A stretch of DNA of 64,000 bases from Floccularia luteovirens (taxonomy: Eukaryota; Basidiomycota; Agaricomycetes; Agaricales; Squamanitaceae): positions 2,542,001 through 2,606,000 of the forward strand of contig VSJF01000001.1 in assembly GCA_009739215.1 (NCBI GenBank). Direction: 5' to 3'. The position numbers and the translations under genes were made by a program. Position 1 is the first letter of the stretch. The number at the start of each line of letters is the position of its first letter. The notes under the pieces were generated by a model, which did not search any database, was not told where the DNA came from, and saw nothing but the letters and a program-made list of their open reading frames with translations. Positions 1 to 12,520 of this stretch are shown one piece after another.

Positions 1-737
1 GGGTTGTATCATAAGCAGCAAGAGGAAATATAAAATTGAAGGCGCACATTTTTGTTTGAGATCTCCGGGGGTCAGGGTGATCCTTCGGGTCAAGTTTGAG
101 CATTTATGTTGGTTCATGTTAGCAACTTCGGACACGGCTCGGCCAAGTAAGTGACTTGAGTTCTGGAGATACCAGATTGTTCTAGCTTCACAAACACCGC
201 GATAATTTGCGATGGACGATGACAACGTATCTGAGGCAATATATGCTCTGAGTGGTCGGGACAGAATTGCAAAGATTATAAACAAAGAACTATGTACGAG
301 TTGCTAGTGAGTCTGATCGTGCACACCTTGTGTTAAAGTTCTGTCTAAAATTTGGAGAATCAGTTGTTTCTAGGTAGAGATGTTGAAGATAAGTTAGCAG
401 ATAAATATTTTAATTCTATGAGAGTGGGAATAAATATCGGCAAGTTGCGGGTGGGTCAGCTTACAATCAGGAATCCGTTGTTCTCCCTTTTGATACCTCT
501 TTGTAACTTCCCACCCCATCTCAAGGTCGTCGGAAACGACTGCTTCTGCGTCCCCTTTGTACCCCTTTCTTTCTTATTTTTTACTATCAATCAACCTTGC
601 CAGTTTTACCTGGCCCTAGGTCACAGAAACCCCCAGATCAAAGTCGGTTTACTTTGCAATGACATGAATTTTTTTCCGATGCTAATTTAGCCTCTCGCTG
701 CTGAAACTGACAAAAGAACACTGTATCATCTGTCACA
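1..737. other. Upstream region of the G-beta gene
   Basis: No gene is supported here. A short ATG-led frame of about 31 codons begins near 211 and ends near 306 at a TAG directly followed by a GT; it could be an upstream ORF or leader exon, but nothing in it is recognisable. The stretch from about 480 to 700 is pyrimidine-rich, as expected for a fungal promoter and 5' leader in front of the start codon at 738. Confidence 0.5.
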
Positions 738-2005
738 ATGTCCCAAAATCAAGGCGACATACAAGAGAGGATCGCTGCCGCACGTAGAGAAGCAGAAAGT
801 CTGAAGGAAAAGATAAGGGCGAAAAGGGAGTCTTCAGCAGACACAAGTCGTAAGTAGTTCTATCGGTACCTGCTCGGTCACAAATAAACCTGTGAACCAC
901 AAGTTCGTGCTATGGCATCGGAAATGCCTGAACTACCCAGAGTCTTTATGCGACCCCGGCGCGCTCTACGTGGACACTTAGCAAAAATATATGCCATGCA
1001 CTGGGCTGCGGACAGGAGACATCTCGTATCTGCTTCTCAAGATGGCAAACTTATCGTCTGGGACGCGTACACCACGAATAAGGTGCACGCCATCCCATTA
1101 CGCTCAAGTTGGGTCATGACCTGTGCGTATTCGCCTTCGGGGAACTTCGTCGCTTGCGGTGGTTTGGATAACATTTGTTCCATATACAACCTCAATAATA
1201 AGGACGGAACGAATCCCAGAAGTGCCCGTGAACTAAGTGCCCATTCGGGTTATCTGAGTTGTTGCAGATTTATCAATGATCGTCAGATCGTCACGAGCTC
1301 TGGCGACATGACTTGTATGCTTTGGGATATCGAGGCAGGGGTACGAGTAGTTGAATTTAGTGATCACACTGGTGATGTTATGAGGTATGTTCTGTTATAC
1401 AGAATAGATTTATGTAGAATAACACTATTTCAGCTTATCTCTGGGCCCAAACCAGAACGTCTTCGTTTCTGGTGCTTGTGATGCGACTGCGAAACTGTGG
1501 GATATCAGGAGCGGACGCGCTACTCAGACCTTCACTGGTCATGAATCAGACATCAATGCTGTCCAGTGTGTACTTTTAATAATCCACAGGTTTTCATAAC
1601 TTAGTGTAATTGGTATTTTTAGGTTTTTCCCGAATGGTGATGCTTTCGCAACAGGCTCTGACGACGCATCCTGTCGTCTATTTGATATTCGTGCAGACCG
1701 TGAATTGAATACATTTACCCATGACAATATTTTATGTGGTATCACATCTGTGGCATTTTCGATTTCTGGTCGCATACTATTTGGTGGATACGACGACTGG
1801 ACTTGTAACGTCTGGGATACACTCAAGGGCGAGCGGGTTGGGGTCCTAACAGGCCATGAAAATAGAGTCAGCTGCCTGGGAGTTAGTATTGATGGAATGG
1901 CGCTCTGCACAGGTAGCTGGGACAGCACACTAAGGGTTAGTCTTCTGTGTTTATACGTCACAGATATATGGAAGTTTAATTTCAAAAATCTAGGTTTGGG
2001 CATAA
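738..2005 (+). CDS. GPB1: Heterotrimeric G protein beta subunit (WD40)
   Basis: Beta subunit of a heterotrimeric G protein; with its gamma partner it binds G-alpha at the plasma membrane and signals in pheromone or nutrient pathways. The start at 738 opens an N-terminal helix ([20 protein letters not shown]) that would form the coiled coil with gamma. Seven WD repeats follow, with Trp-Asp repeat ends such as [25 protein letters not shown] and CNVWDTLKG. Introns lie at about 850-903, 1386-1433, 1569-1622 and 1936-1993. The last exon is only 12 nt and encodes Val-Trp-Ala-stop, which completes the final blade (STLRVWA) as in other G-betas. Length of about 350 residues is typical. It is transcribed in the same direction as the following golgin-like gene, 467 bp away. 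Identification is from family conservation and is firm. Confidence 0.95.
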
Positions 2006-2472
2006 AACTAACAATCGCCGAGGCCCTACATGTCTCTCACCCCACTCACTTGCGTATCCTTTATATGTAAAAAGGACGCCTCGAGTCGGTCATTACCACA
2101 CAAATAACATCCTTTGATAAACAATATCTCCTGTGTTTTTGTTTATTGCTTTACCAACTCTGTTACTTATCTTTCAGTTCCCCTCTCTTTTCCATGATTT
2201 TTTCTAGCCCATCGTATATACCTCTTTCAAGTTTATTACTTTACTACAGTGGAATAAGGATGTATATACTTTCACAATACCTCCTGTGTGGTAAATTAGA
2301 TAAAATTAAGCATGTTGGGACTCATTCTTTGAGTAACGACACGTACGCATTTAAAAGTTTGTTTCCTAATGCGGACTACATAATATTTAGTGTTCAATCC
2401 TTGACTATCCGAATAGCTCTAAACACTACACGTCTCTGGAACGTTTACATATCCAACACACGATTTTCAAGT
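2006..2472. other. Intergenic region between G-beta and the golgin-like gene
   Basis: AT-rich spacer holding the G-beta 3' end and the promoter of the next gene. An open frame over much of it has no recognisable content and atypical composition, so it is not called. Confidence 0.5.
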
Positions 2473-5291
2473 ATGTCTGAAGATGACAGAGCTGCTAAAG
2501 CTGCTCGAGCGAAGGCCATGGTACCATCCTTAATTCTTTGTAGTGACAGCTCACAAACACTATCTCGTTAGCTGAAGAAACGCCAACAACAGAAGAAGAC
2601 TGGCATAGAAAATGCGTCCCCTGCATTTAGTCCCCCAGCTAGAACCTTCTCGCCAGCTTTCTCTGAATCTGTAGAGCAGGACAATAATCATGATCTAGGA
2701 GATGTGTAGGTACATCTTTTATGGATATTCAACCTAGGTTGGAGATTAACGTGCATTTCTAACCCACATCTGGTAGTTTTGCAAAGAATGAGCAAGACAC
2801 GTCTTGGCTTTCTTCTTTACCTCGTGCACCTTCACCACCTTCTCGTACACAACACAGCACATTACTGCGTTCTCCAACAAATTCAACTCTGGCCAATGGG
2901 AAAGGTGTTCCGTCACAAGAGACTGAATCTCTACAAAAAGAAAGCCAACTCATAGTGGAACAAAATGCGCGGCTGAAGGAATTAGAGAAAGGTGTGCCAG
3001 TCTGATAAATTTATCTGCGCCTACCTTATTAAGTTCCTAGACCTGGTCAATACAAACACTCTACTCAGTGAAGAACGAGATCGAGCTAGTGGTTTGGATG
3101 TACAGCTTCAAACCTTGGAAGTAGAGAAGGAAACAGCACTTCAGCAAGAAAAACAGACCATTTCACTACTTGTCACGGAAAAGAGTTCGCTTCTCACCGA
3201 GCTACAGCATTTACAAGATGCTGATCATAGTATGTTTGTTCTCAGTTTATTAGACTCTATTGACATATGTCATATACAGGGGCGCAAGATTTTGAAGCGA
3301 AGCTGCTGGAAGAGAGAAGAAAATCTGAGAATCTTCACAACGAAGTTGTTCAACTACAAAAGGAGATCGAAAATGTGCAGCACGTTGCACAGGAAGCACA
3401 GGCGAAAGAGAAAGAATTACATGAGAAAGCCCGTGATCAAGTATTGCTTTTGCTAGCACTTTGCTTTCTCACCCGCTAATTCGTTATTTTAGGAACGTCA
3501 ACTGCAGCTGGAAATCGCTGCCAGTTCCGAATCGCGTAAAAAAGCTGATCAGTATTCGCGCAAGCTCCGAGATCTCGAAGAACAGATTCAAAACGACGAT
3601 CGAGTAGAGAGATTGGAAATTTCCCTAAAAAATACCCAAGATCGGGGAGACGAGCTCGAGTTTCAATTGTCCAAGTCAAAACAGGCATATATTCCGTTTC
3701 TTATTCTTATCTCCTTATCTAACAGGATTGAACAGGCATATGCGGCACTGAAAACAGAGTACGACGAGATCCAGTCTCTTTATAACTCTTATACCGAAAA
3801 GGAAGCCACATTCAGCGCTGAGAGTAGTGCATTGAAAGACCAGCTATCGAGTGCTCAGGAACAGCTAGCTACTCTTCTTTCTGAGAAACAGTTACTGGTT
3901 GAAGAAAAGGCAGAACTCTCGCGCACAGTGGACAACAATTTAAGCACAATCAGGGATATTCAGACAAGGTCGCTCAAAGCAGCCAACGAGGTGGCTGAAG
4001 TGACTCGTCAATTACAAGCTTGCCAAAGGGATCTAAAAAATGCCAACCGACGTGCCCAAGATGCTGAGAAGATACAACAGAACCTTCAGGCAGAAGGGTC
4101 AAGTCTAATGCGATCATTGGAAGAGATGAGGCCCAAAATAATCGAATTGACCTCTGTTAAACTTGAATTAGCCGAGAGAGTCGAAGGTTTGGAACACACT
4201 CTGCATACCCGCGATGCATCCATTTCCAAGCTCGAAGCTCAGCTTGGTGCAGCACAAGACCGGATGCAACACTCGGAAACGGAACTACAACAAACAATGG
4301 CACACTTGGACGAGGAACTCAATCAAACTCGAGAAAGTCTTGCCGAATTTCAAGAAAGTCACACGCAGCTTCAAGAAGAACTTGACACTGCATTAACGAG
4401 TCTACGAAACATGGATGTCGAGAGAACGAATTTGCGGACCGAGACGTCTCATCGAATAGCGGAAATTGATAAGCTAAATGTGTCTAATCGAGCTCAAGGA
4501 GAGGAAATTTCGAAATTACGTAGTCAGCTGAATCTTCAGCAACAGACCCAGGTCAATCATTTTACATATTTTCATATCCATATAACTAAACCCACTTATA
4601 GGCTGAGGAAAAAGAATCCCTCAGACACGCACGCGAAGAAATCAACAACCTGCGCTTGACAATAAGTACAAAAGAAGTTGAAATTGAACACTTGCGCAAG
4701 CACGCTTCATCAGAATCCAAAGCACAATCTTTGGATAATGAGATGATGGATTCTCTCAAGCAACGACATATCCTGGAGATGTCGGAATCACAGTCACGTA
4801 TTCGCGCTCTGGAAAACTCCCTTTTCGATGCTGAAGCCAAAGTTCATGCATCACAAATCAGAATAAATGCACTGGAAGAACAACTGAGATTGCCACAAAA
4901 TATGGCTAGATCATTCTCTCCCATCCCATCACACATCCCATCACGACCTTCAAGCCGTGCACAGCATGATTCTGATTTACGCAGATCATCGTTTGGGTCC
5001 CAGAGACCCAGCAACCTGACATCTTCTCTGTCCCGTTCTGTCCTTGAACAAGCATTATCACCAGAGACGCTACATAAGCGAAAAGTGAGCCTAAGTATGC
5101 TGAAGGCCCGCATCGACAGTGAAATAGCAGCCAACTCGCCGCATCCCCTTTCCAGAGCACTATCACCTGTACACTCTGATCGAGGTTCGGCAACACCACC
5201 GCCAAAGACATTGCAATACCGGCCACAATTCTTAGATGAATCTCATGTATTCTGGTGTCATTCATGTCGTGGAGATCTAGTAGTTCTCTAG
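2473..5291 (+). CDS. Golgin-like long coiled-coil protein (GM130/Bug1-like)
   Basis: Predicted peripheral Golgi coiled-coil protein. The first exon (2473-2520) encodes a charged N-terminus (MSEDDRAAKAARAKAM) and the second adds LKKRQQQKKTG, a basic patch like the N-terminus of GM130-type golgins. After a Ser/Pro-rich linker almost all of the protein is heptad-rich coiled coil (for example LLSEERDRASGLDVQLQ, VEEKAELSRTVDNN), with one stretch (TISLLVTEKSSLLTEL) resembling GM130. The C-terminal 150 residues are Ser/Pro/Arg-rich and end in a short Cys-containing tail (CHSCRGDLVVL). Several introns were placed by GT-AG signals. One segment, 3685-3735, is better read as a 51-nt GC-AG intron than as coding, because translating it would put the hydrophobic run AYIPFLILISLSN into the coiled coil. 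Assignment to the golgins rests on low-complexity similarity and remains tentative; the protein being a long coiled coil is certain. Confidence 0.7.
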
Positions 5292-5392
5292 CCTAGCATG
5301 ATAAGAATTGCAGGACATTTATTCTATGAGTTGAATTTGTAGCAGAGTAGGCATAATACATAACCTGAGAGATAGGTTGGGTTATATAATGA

Positions 5393-8300
5393 CTAAATAA
5401 TCTCTTTTTTGCTCTTGATATTGTAAAGGCGTCGCAAAAGATCCTAGAGAAAACTTTGAGTATTGTTAATTGTAAAATGTATGAAAGGAACTACCTCGAT
5501 CTCTTCCGCTCGCATACTACCCCGTTCACGTTCATGATCCAAGCCATGCTCTATGCTCTCAAGGATATCGGATATAAGTTCGCGATAGTCAACTCCAAAG
5601 AAGTGTGTAAGCTTTGCAGCCCTACGACGACGTAAGTAGAAATCGGTAGCTTCGGGCTTTGGTGCTGAGACACTGAATTCTGATGCCAAAGATATCATTG
5701 AAGCTCGTGTGGGTAAAGAACGACGCCGTTCTGTTTTCAGCGATGCGTTAGAGGTACGACGTTCTATCTGACTTGTTCGATCTTGGAGCATGAAGGAGGA
5801 TGCGTCTCCATGATTCAAAAATTCATGTAAATCTGCCAAAGATCCCCGATCATCCTATGAATTGACATGAGCACAAGTTCGAAGTGTAATGAATCAGAAA
5901 CCTCACCCTATCAATGATATCGTTGAGAGATATTAATGAGTGTTGGTAGTGACTGTACACAAGTGATTGTTCCTTCGAACCCAGCTCGACATTGAATTCT
6001 GGTAAGGTTGTACTTTTAGGTATCAACGGATTGTTCGATTCAGAACTCCCAGGCCGGTCCTCTTTACGTTGTTTCTGGAGGTATGAAGACCTCACTGGTT
6101 TGGTCTGGACAATGGGCGGTACTAAGCTATCAGTTGAAATGCTATATGACCTCGCGACAGCAGGTTTAGAAGTAGTAATAGGAGGAGGAGGAGGAGGAGG
6201 AGGAGGAGGAGGAGATAATGAGGTAATAGGAAGGGAGGGTGAAGGATTGTGACGGGTATGGAACAGTGTTTGTGGTGGGGGTACACCAAACATCTATCCT
6301 CAGAACATGAATTGCGCTCAATATGAAAGACAATGAAGAAACGTTACCTTCTCCATTTTTTGTGCCCTTTTCACATTGATAGCTTTCTCTTTTTCATCGA
6401 GGTTTTCCTTGAGCCTATCGCTTTTGTCGGACCAGTTGATGGGAAACGCAGCTGCAGAACTGCTTCTTCGACGTCTAATCCATGATTTGCGGGTGTTTTC
6501 TCCTTTATCCAAACGCTGATCCATAATATTGGATGGTGGCAAAGGTGTCGGAGGAAGGGAGGCCGCAGGGTCATCAAAGCCGAGGACAAGATGAACTGGG
6601 ACTTGAGACCCCAAAAAGCGGTGGAGTTTGGCGAGCCTCTCCCTTTTCCGCTTGCGGTCCTCGTCTGCTAAATCGTCTGTAGAAATGCTTCCATAGAACG
6701 ATTGTGCTGAAGTTATGGATGAGGGGGATCGGCTAATCCCAACGTTATGGTGCATCGAAGAGAGGCTTTGGGAACAGATGGGATCATCTTCTTCTGATAG
6801 ATCAATAAATGATGCACGGGAGACAGTTCGCAGGTCTTTCATAGTATGATACTTAAACGTATCATCTTGACCTCTCTCACTCTCAAAATCAAACTTGTCC
6901 AGAAATAATTTCCTTTCAGTTTGCCTTGGAGTTGATACACTAATAAAAGAAATATCGTCCTGACTGAGAGGCAGTGAATGCCTCCTGCCTGCATTATGAT
7001 TGATCTCCTTCTCTTGAGGAGACGGAACCTCAGATCGGAAACGTTGACGGGTGACTGGTTTGCGAGGTTCATCTCCAATGAATGAAGTCCCCCATTGCTG
7101 TTGAGTCTTGGAGATGTTTACTACATTGGGCCGGCTACAATCTTGCTGAGCCATAAACTCGGCACCTGGTGTCTGACCAAACATCCTAGCAAGCTTGCGG
7201 GACTTTCGGACAAGATCCGCACGTTCGTCCGAATTTAAAAGGTTCGTTGTCGGGGGGAGTGGCTGACATGTTTCAGGTGAGAGTCTTTGTGGTGAACGTT
7301 TGTTTGAGGTCTTTGGAGGGATTTGTTTGATGAGATTTAGTTTTTTAGTTGAGCGAGGAAAGATAGACTTGGGTGTAGTGGTAAGTGGATTGGTATTTTC
7401 TGGAGGCGGACGGGTTTGGTCGTTATAGACGAACACGTCATCTCCCAATCTCGATTGGGTCTCGGATTCCATGAGCTCGTCAAAATCGTATCCTGAGATA
7501 TTCCTAGGAAAAGAATCTTGCTCGAAAGGTGAAGTAGTGAATTCTATGAAAGACGTGGTGTCGTTGATCGAGGATTCGTTGTCAAAGCCCCTAGATGAGT
7601 CGGAGTAATATGTATCGTCTATGTCATACAATGACCTAGGATGCGAGAGATTGTTAGCAGATGAATATATTGTGCTGGATATGCTTATGCGACGTTCGAA
7701 ATCAAAGGACGATGTGGCTCCAATGGACATTTCAGAATGACTGTCAGAGGTACTCGAATGTGCTGTGTGGGAAACTAAGGGTCGCTGGTGCCAAGGACCC
7801 AGGCCTGATATCCTCATAGAGCTCTGGGCTTCAAAGGTATCTGTGTAGAACATGACCTCATCTTGTGTTCTGGTCATATTAGAGTGAGTTGAACTGCTAG
7901 AACTGTGTATAGCTGGAACAAATTCAATTCATCATGTTTTGAAAATATTGATATAGATGAAAAACTTACATTCAATGGATGTAGAATGACTAGAGCTAAT
8001 AGATGATCTTGCCACACTATTGCGACGAGATGTGTAAACAGAGGAAGGTGGTGGTGACGATGTCATGCGGAAAGCCCTGACAACATCTTCCGCGTTTTGC
8101 TTCCTTCTTCTGCCTTCTTTTCGACTTCTTGGCAATGTAGCAGCAGTACCCGGTCGTGAGCTAGATGATGGTGTGTCCATTAAGGGGGTACCTACGTGGA
8201 GTGCACCATCCAAAGAAGGCGCAGGATTGATGAAAGGATTAGATACTGATGAACTGTTACATGCATTCGGGGACACCGTCATTAATGACCGTTGTTCCTC

Positions 8301-8886
8301 TTCATCAGTGTCTCCTTCTGAATCTTCACTGAGCCCGAAGAATACGGGAAACAGTGTGCCGATAGCAGCTTTAGAATTTCTAGGTGCATATGATTCCCTC
8401 TTGCTGGGGACTTTCCGAGGTGGGGGTGGTAAACCAACGGGAACTTCTTCGTTAGCTGGTGCTTTTCCTCCCAGCAGCGACAGGTGTCCTTCTGTCCCAT
8501 CAGAAGATTTATTCCGCACCAGTTCCTCATGTTCTAGCAACGCATCGAGGTTTGGGGATATCACCAGAGAGGATAAACCATGTGTTTCTTCACGCCCTCG
8601 TACATGAATCTCCTTCAGAACCGTTTCAGCCCAGCTCATGTATCCAACCTGTCAAAATTCCGAAACCAGGAGTGTGTTCTAACCAAAACCAGTTGGTTAC
8701 CGTTGTCTGTGAGAATGGTGAATTAGGAATTAACTCCTTAGTTGAAATATCGGGGACAGGAACAGCGTTTGAAGACCAAGTTACACCTCCTGGTTCTAGC
8801 CTGATTATCGTTTTTTGAGCAGCCTTTATTCCAAGTGGTAAGACAGAAGCGAGGTTAAAAAAGACCCTGGCTACGAACGAGAACAT
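5393..8886 (-). CDS. Conserved-looking Ser/Pro-rich protein with three RK-x-LA-FG motifs, unknown function
   Basis: I do not recognise a named family. The protein is largely disordered: Ser/Pro/Thr-rich, with an acidic patch (SEDSEGDTDEEEQ) near the N-terminus and a proline run encoded by a GGA repeat. Within it one motif occurs three times: RKSRKLARMFGQTPGAE (about 7210-7160), RKRERLAKLHRFLGSQVP (about 6656-6600) and RRRRAAKLTHFFGVDYREL (about 5637-5577). The last copy is followed by a helical tail (ISDILESIEHGLDHE) and a final exon at 5393-5443 joined by a clean GT-AG intron, giving the C-terminus LLRRLYNIKSKKEII. The 5' end is uncertain: an intron fits between the exon starting near 8639 (MSWAETVLKEIHVRG) and an upstream exon whose first in-frame ATG is at 8886. 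The motif spacing suggests a scaffold that binds the same kind of partner three times. This is inference only. Confidence 0.6.
6181..6214. repeat. (GGA)n microsatellite encoding a proline run
   Basis: About eleven uninterrupted GGA units on the plus strand. Read on the minus strand they encode consecutive prolines inside the Ser/Pro-rich orphan protein. The tract is probably length-polymorphic. Confidence 0.9.
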
Positions 8887-9171
8887 CCATGTATTCCACC
8901 CTGTCTTAATTTTTTTAATCTGGGGATTGCCCAGTCCGGGTGGTATCAGACCTATAATTGTGCATTCCAAGAAAAAATCTTGGTAATTGGTTAGCTATTT
9001 AAAGCTCAGGAGCACAAGGCAGTTCATGGAGGTGATTGGTGTAATCGTTAATATTCATATCTGACCGCAGTTTATGATGGGATGTAGGTTATTTTACAGT
9101 AATGCAAGTGCAAGTAACAAGTGTACATGAATATGCTGAGATGTGATTATAAATATGAGACAACTAAGTAG

Positions 9172-12100
9172 CTATGCCGAGGCTTGTATTTGTCGGGGAG
9201 GGAGTGGGGGTGCTGGCTTTTTCGTGGGTTCGGTATGCTGAACCGGGGGAACATCGGCTGTAACCGTGGATTCGGTGGCACTATAGTTCATATGATCAGA
9301 GCCCTCCTCTGGCTGCAACCCACCAGGCTGACTCGGGGATGAGTTATCTGAAGAGAATCGCTTGCGCGTACTCTCATCTCTAGTTGCAATTGATTGGAGT
9401 ACCCCGGAAGCTGTTACTGGCAAAAGTCCATCGTTTGGGTTCTCGTGTGTAAGAGGAGGGGAGCGAGCAATAGCGACCGGAGTTGAACGGGGAGGTAAAG
9501 GTGGTGGAATCGTGTTAACTAGTGATTGTGATGCAGGAGAATGGGAAGCAGCGTTATCAAGTTGTGCAGGACTATCAGCTTTCGTTATCTCAATTGATTC
9601 TCTCTTTTCGACATCCTGTGACGGGAAATTAAGCTGAGCATGGCCTGATTCCTGATCAGCATCCGATAACGCAGGATTCTGATTCTTCCATAGGCGGTAG
9701 ACCGATTGCATAGCAGGATTCTTCAGCTTGGCGTCCGTGCTCACAGGTGCAGGTTGTGGTGCAACATATCCCATGGACATAACCTCGCCCCGATGGCTAG
9801 CGTGAATGCCTGGTATCGACATTGTTTTCGCCTGGGGCTGGACGCGCACGGGCACTTGTTGCTGTTCGTCGATTGCAGTTTCGATGTCGACATCCTTTGG
9901 AAGGGATGGCACAGACTTCCTGGATTTGAGAGATGGGGACTTTGACGATGTGGTCACAATTTTTGACGGAGCTTCACCTGTATGTGGAGCAGCACTTTCG
10001 GAACTAGTTTTAGGTTGTGACCCTTCGTTGGGGGATGGTGCTCGGCTAGATCCATCATCGGTCAATGAATTTTTTTCGCGCTCCTTCCTCTCAGCCACTG
10101 CTGCCCTAACTTCGGCGTAGCTAGCTCGTTTGTTATGACTCTGTGCTTCGGACTGCAATTGGGATAATGAACCATTCTCGGGAAGAGTATCAGTGGACAG
10201 CACAGCATTGTTGCTATCCTTCTTCAAACCACCCCAATTGACGCCCCACTTGCGCATAGTCTCTTTCGCTGTATTACTGATAGCTTGTTTATCGCGAGAT
10301 TTCAAAGTCGAAAAGAAACCTGGAGGACTAGCGGATCGCCTAGAATTAGTCTTTGGTGCTTCAGAAGATTCCTGAGATTTTTTGGGGGTTGAAGGGGCAG
10401 AAAATAATCCGCGGCTGCGCTGAGAGCTACTTGCTGTTGGCGTATCCTCGTCTGACTTTATAGATTGTCGAGAAGTCGAAGGGTTTTCATTTTGTAAGGA
10501 GTGTGTAGTGTTACTTTGATAATCGTTCCCTCCCTCCTCGAGGGTAGAGGTCGATGACATACTTGCCGATTCGTTAGAACTGGAAAGTGATCGTATTGTG
10601 GAGAATTTAGTTTCGTTACTACGTCCCCGGTCTTTCTCTGTCGCAGATGACCTTCGGGATGAGCTGGATTTAAACTTGGGCGTATCCAATGATGCCAAGA
10701 AACCGAGTTCATCGCTGCGAACACTAGAGAACCAATTACGGCGACCTGAATGGTTTTGCGGGGGTGTAGAGGAACCTTCTCTCTGCTGCGACATTGCGGT
10801 AGCTAGGGTACCGTTATCTGGAGGTGACGACTGATGGTATATGGAGTGCAGCTGGATCCACCGAATGAGAACGCTCCGGAAGCGTATCCACATCAATTGT
10901 GCCAGCGGAATCTACAACGTCTATGACTGGAGCAGAAACCGTGGAAATGTCATCTCTAAGAAGTTGTGGTGGGCTCGGTTTCCGTTGACGAGATGCATCT
11001 GACCAAATTCCACCCCTGTGCATGAACTCTTTACTTTCGAAGAACGCAATATCATCCATGTTAGGCATAACAACAGACTCCTGGATCTATGAATGATTTA
11101 TAATAAGTATAAATTGAGAAGTGCTCGTATTGAACTTACAATCTCCTTGAATTTAGATTCAATAGTGCTCAAGATCATACCCCAGGTTATCTGGCGATCA
11201 CTGACTATGGGCTCCACAACAAGAACCATTCGCGGTGTCTGGGTGAAAGCATACCAGATACGATTGCTAGGGGGTCTCTTGACTTTAATTAACAAGTTAC
11301 CCTCTAGCTCTTTTAGTACTGCTGCTAGTACCAATTTGACGGTATATGATTTGAAAGACCCTAGATTGATTGTGGCCGTAGCTTCGACAGTGATCCTTAT
11401 TTCGCCTTTATACTGCATATGTACTTCCAGAGATGCGTCTCCCTTCTCGGGTGAGTTCTTTCAGCATTGGCTTGCTAAACATTGGCGCATTATTTCCTAC
11501 GGAGACTTCTGTCACGACGATATCTGTAAGGAAATTTGGTCGTTTGACTTTGGACAATTTCTTCATCAAGCGGCCAATTATATATGATTCGAGATATTGT
11601 GTGCGGTAAAAACTGAAGAAAATCCGTCCAAGTAGTGCGTTCAACCACCGCATGGGGATAATGTCGGGTTGCTCGTCCAAAGTGGCAACTAAATGGTTCA
11701 TGTCTGCAGGCTCAAAAATAGAGGCAAGGGGCGCAAGAGTAGGTGTTTGGGAGGGTTGTTCAGAAGCATGTATGAGGGCCAGATACCAGTCTTCCATTTC
11801 GAAATTGGAACGGACAAACATGAACCAAGGAGTGAATGGATCCAGAGGCTCTTCTTGGCTTTCCTTCTTCTTCGGGTCAAAGGATTTACGACGCTCCCGT
11901 AAAGGACGAGATTTCTCTGAGGCATCCTTATTGATGGAAGTCGAATCTGCCTCGTCTTTCTCCAATTTCATGTCTTTTGTGACATTTGGAAGGGGGACCT
12001 CGGTTGACGGAACCTTCGGTCGAAGGCAGATCGCGTTGCGCTTTGCGAACAACTCTCCATCCTGCAAACCCTCCGGGTAGATAATAATTTCATGGCTGCT

Positions 12101-12520
12101 CAGTTCTAACACCGCCCCACATTCTGACATTTCCTCATCTTCGTAGAGGAATAGCACCTTGCCCTTGAGAACCACATACCACATATCTCTTGGGCGTGAC
12201 CTCTTCGGGTCTTTCGACCTTGAGTCTAAAAACGACCGAACGAGGGTCACATATCCTCCATCTAGAGTTGATTCCTCAAAAGTACGACGCATGGTCAACC
12301 ATCCTTTGCGATTTCTAGGCACATCGTTCGTTTCCGCATCCACTTGAGCCTTTTCTGGTTCAGTGCTCTGAGACTCGAGTGTTGTTCTGGTGGGCTTCGC
12401 AACGTCTGCATCTCCGACTGGTACTGAGGTGTATATAGTGAAGAAAATGCAGGCGGCAATTACTAGAGGAATGAAAGTAATGCCTCCGAGGACGTAGGCG
12501 TATAATAAGGCCTTGAGCAT
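9172..12520 (-). CDS. NVJ2: NVJ2-like lipid-transfer protein (TM, PH and SMP domains)
   Basis: Predicted ER-anchored tether and lipid-transfer protein of membrane contact sites (yeast Nvj2, human TEX2/HT008 family). The start at 12520 gives [19 protein letters not shown], a single N-terminal membrane segment. A PH-like domain follows, recognisable from [18 protein letters not shown] and [17 protein letters not shown]. The SMP domain comes next, with [15 protein letters not shown] at its start and the family hallmark [10 protein letters not shown] near its end. The C-terminal third is a long Ser/Pro-rich disordered tail ending [12 protein letters not shown]. Introns lie at about 11088-11140 and somewhere in 10820-10930. 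In the SMP domain the reading frame shifts by one base at the CCC run 11441-11443: the text continues correctly ([16 protein letters not shown]) only if one base is ignored. A TCACGTGA box lies 145 bp upstream. Family call firm; frame break reported separately. Confidence 0.88.

Noticed and set aside
352..690. Plus-strand open frame upstream of the G-beta gene
   Set aside because: Starts with a TTG rather than ATG, shows no motif and overlaps a pyrimidine-rich promoter region.
8065..8607. Long plus-strand open frame inside the Ser/Pro-rich orphan
   Set aside because: Antisense shadow of the minus-strand coding exon; Ser-rich minus-strand codons keep the opposite strand open.
9362..10375. Several plus-strand open frames opposite the NVJ2 tail
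   Set aside because: Antisense shadows of a low-complexity coding exon with a continuous minus-strand frame.
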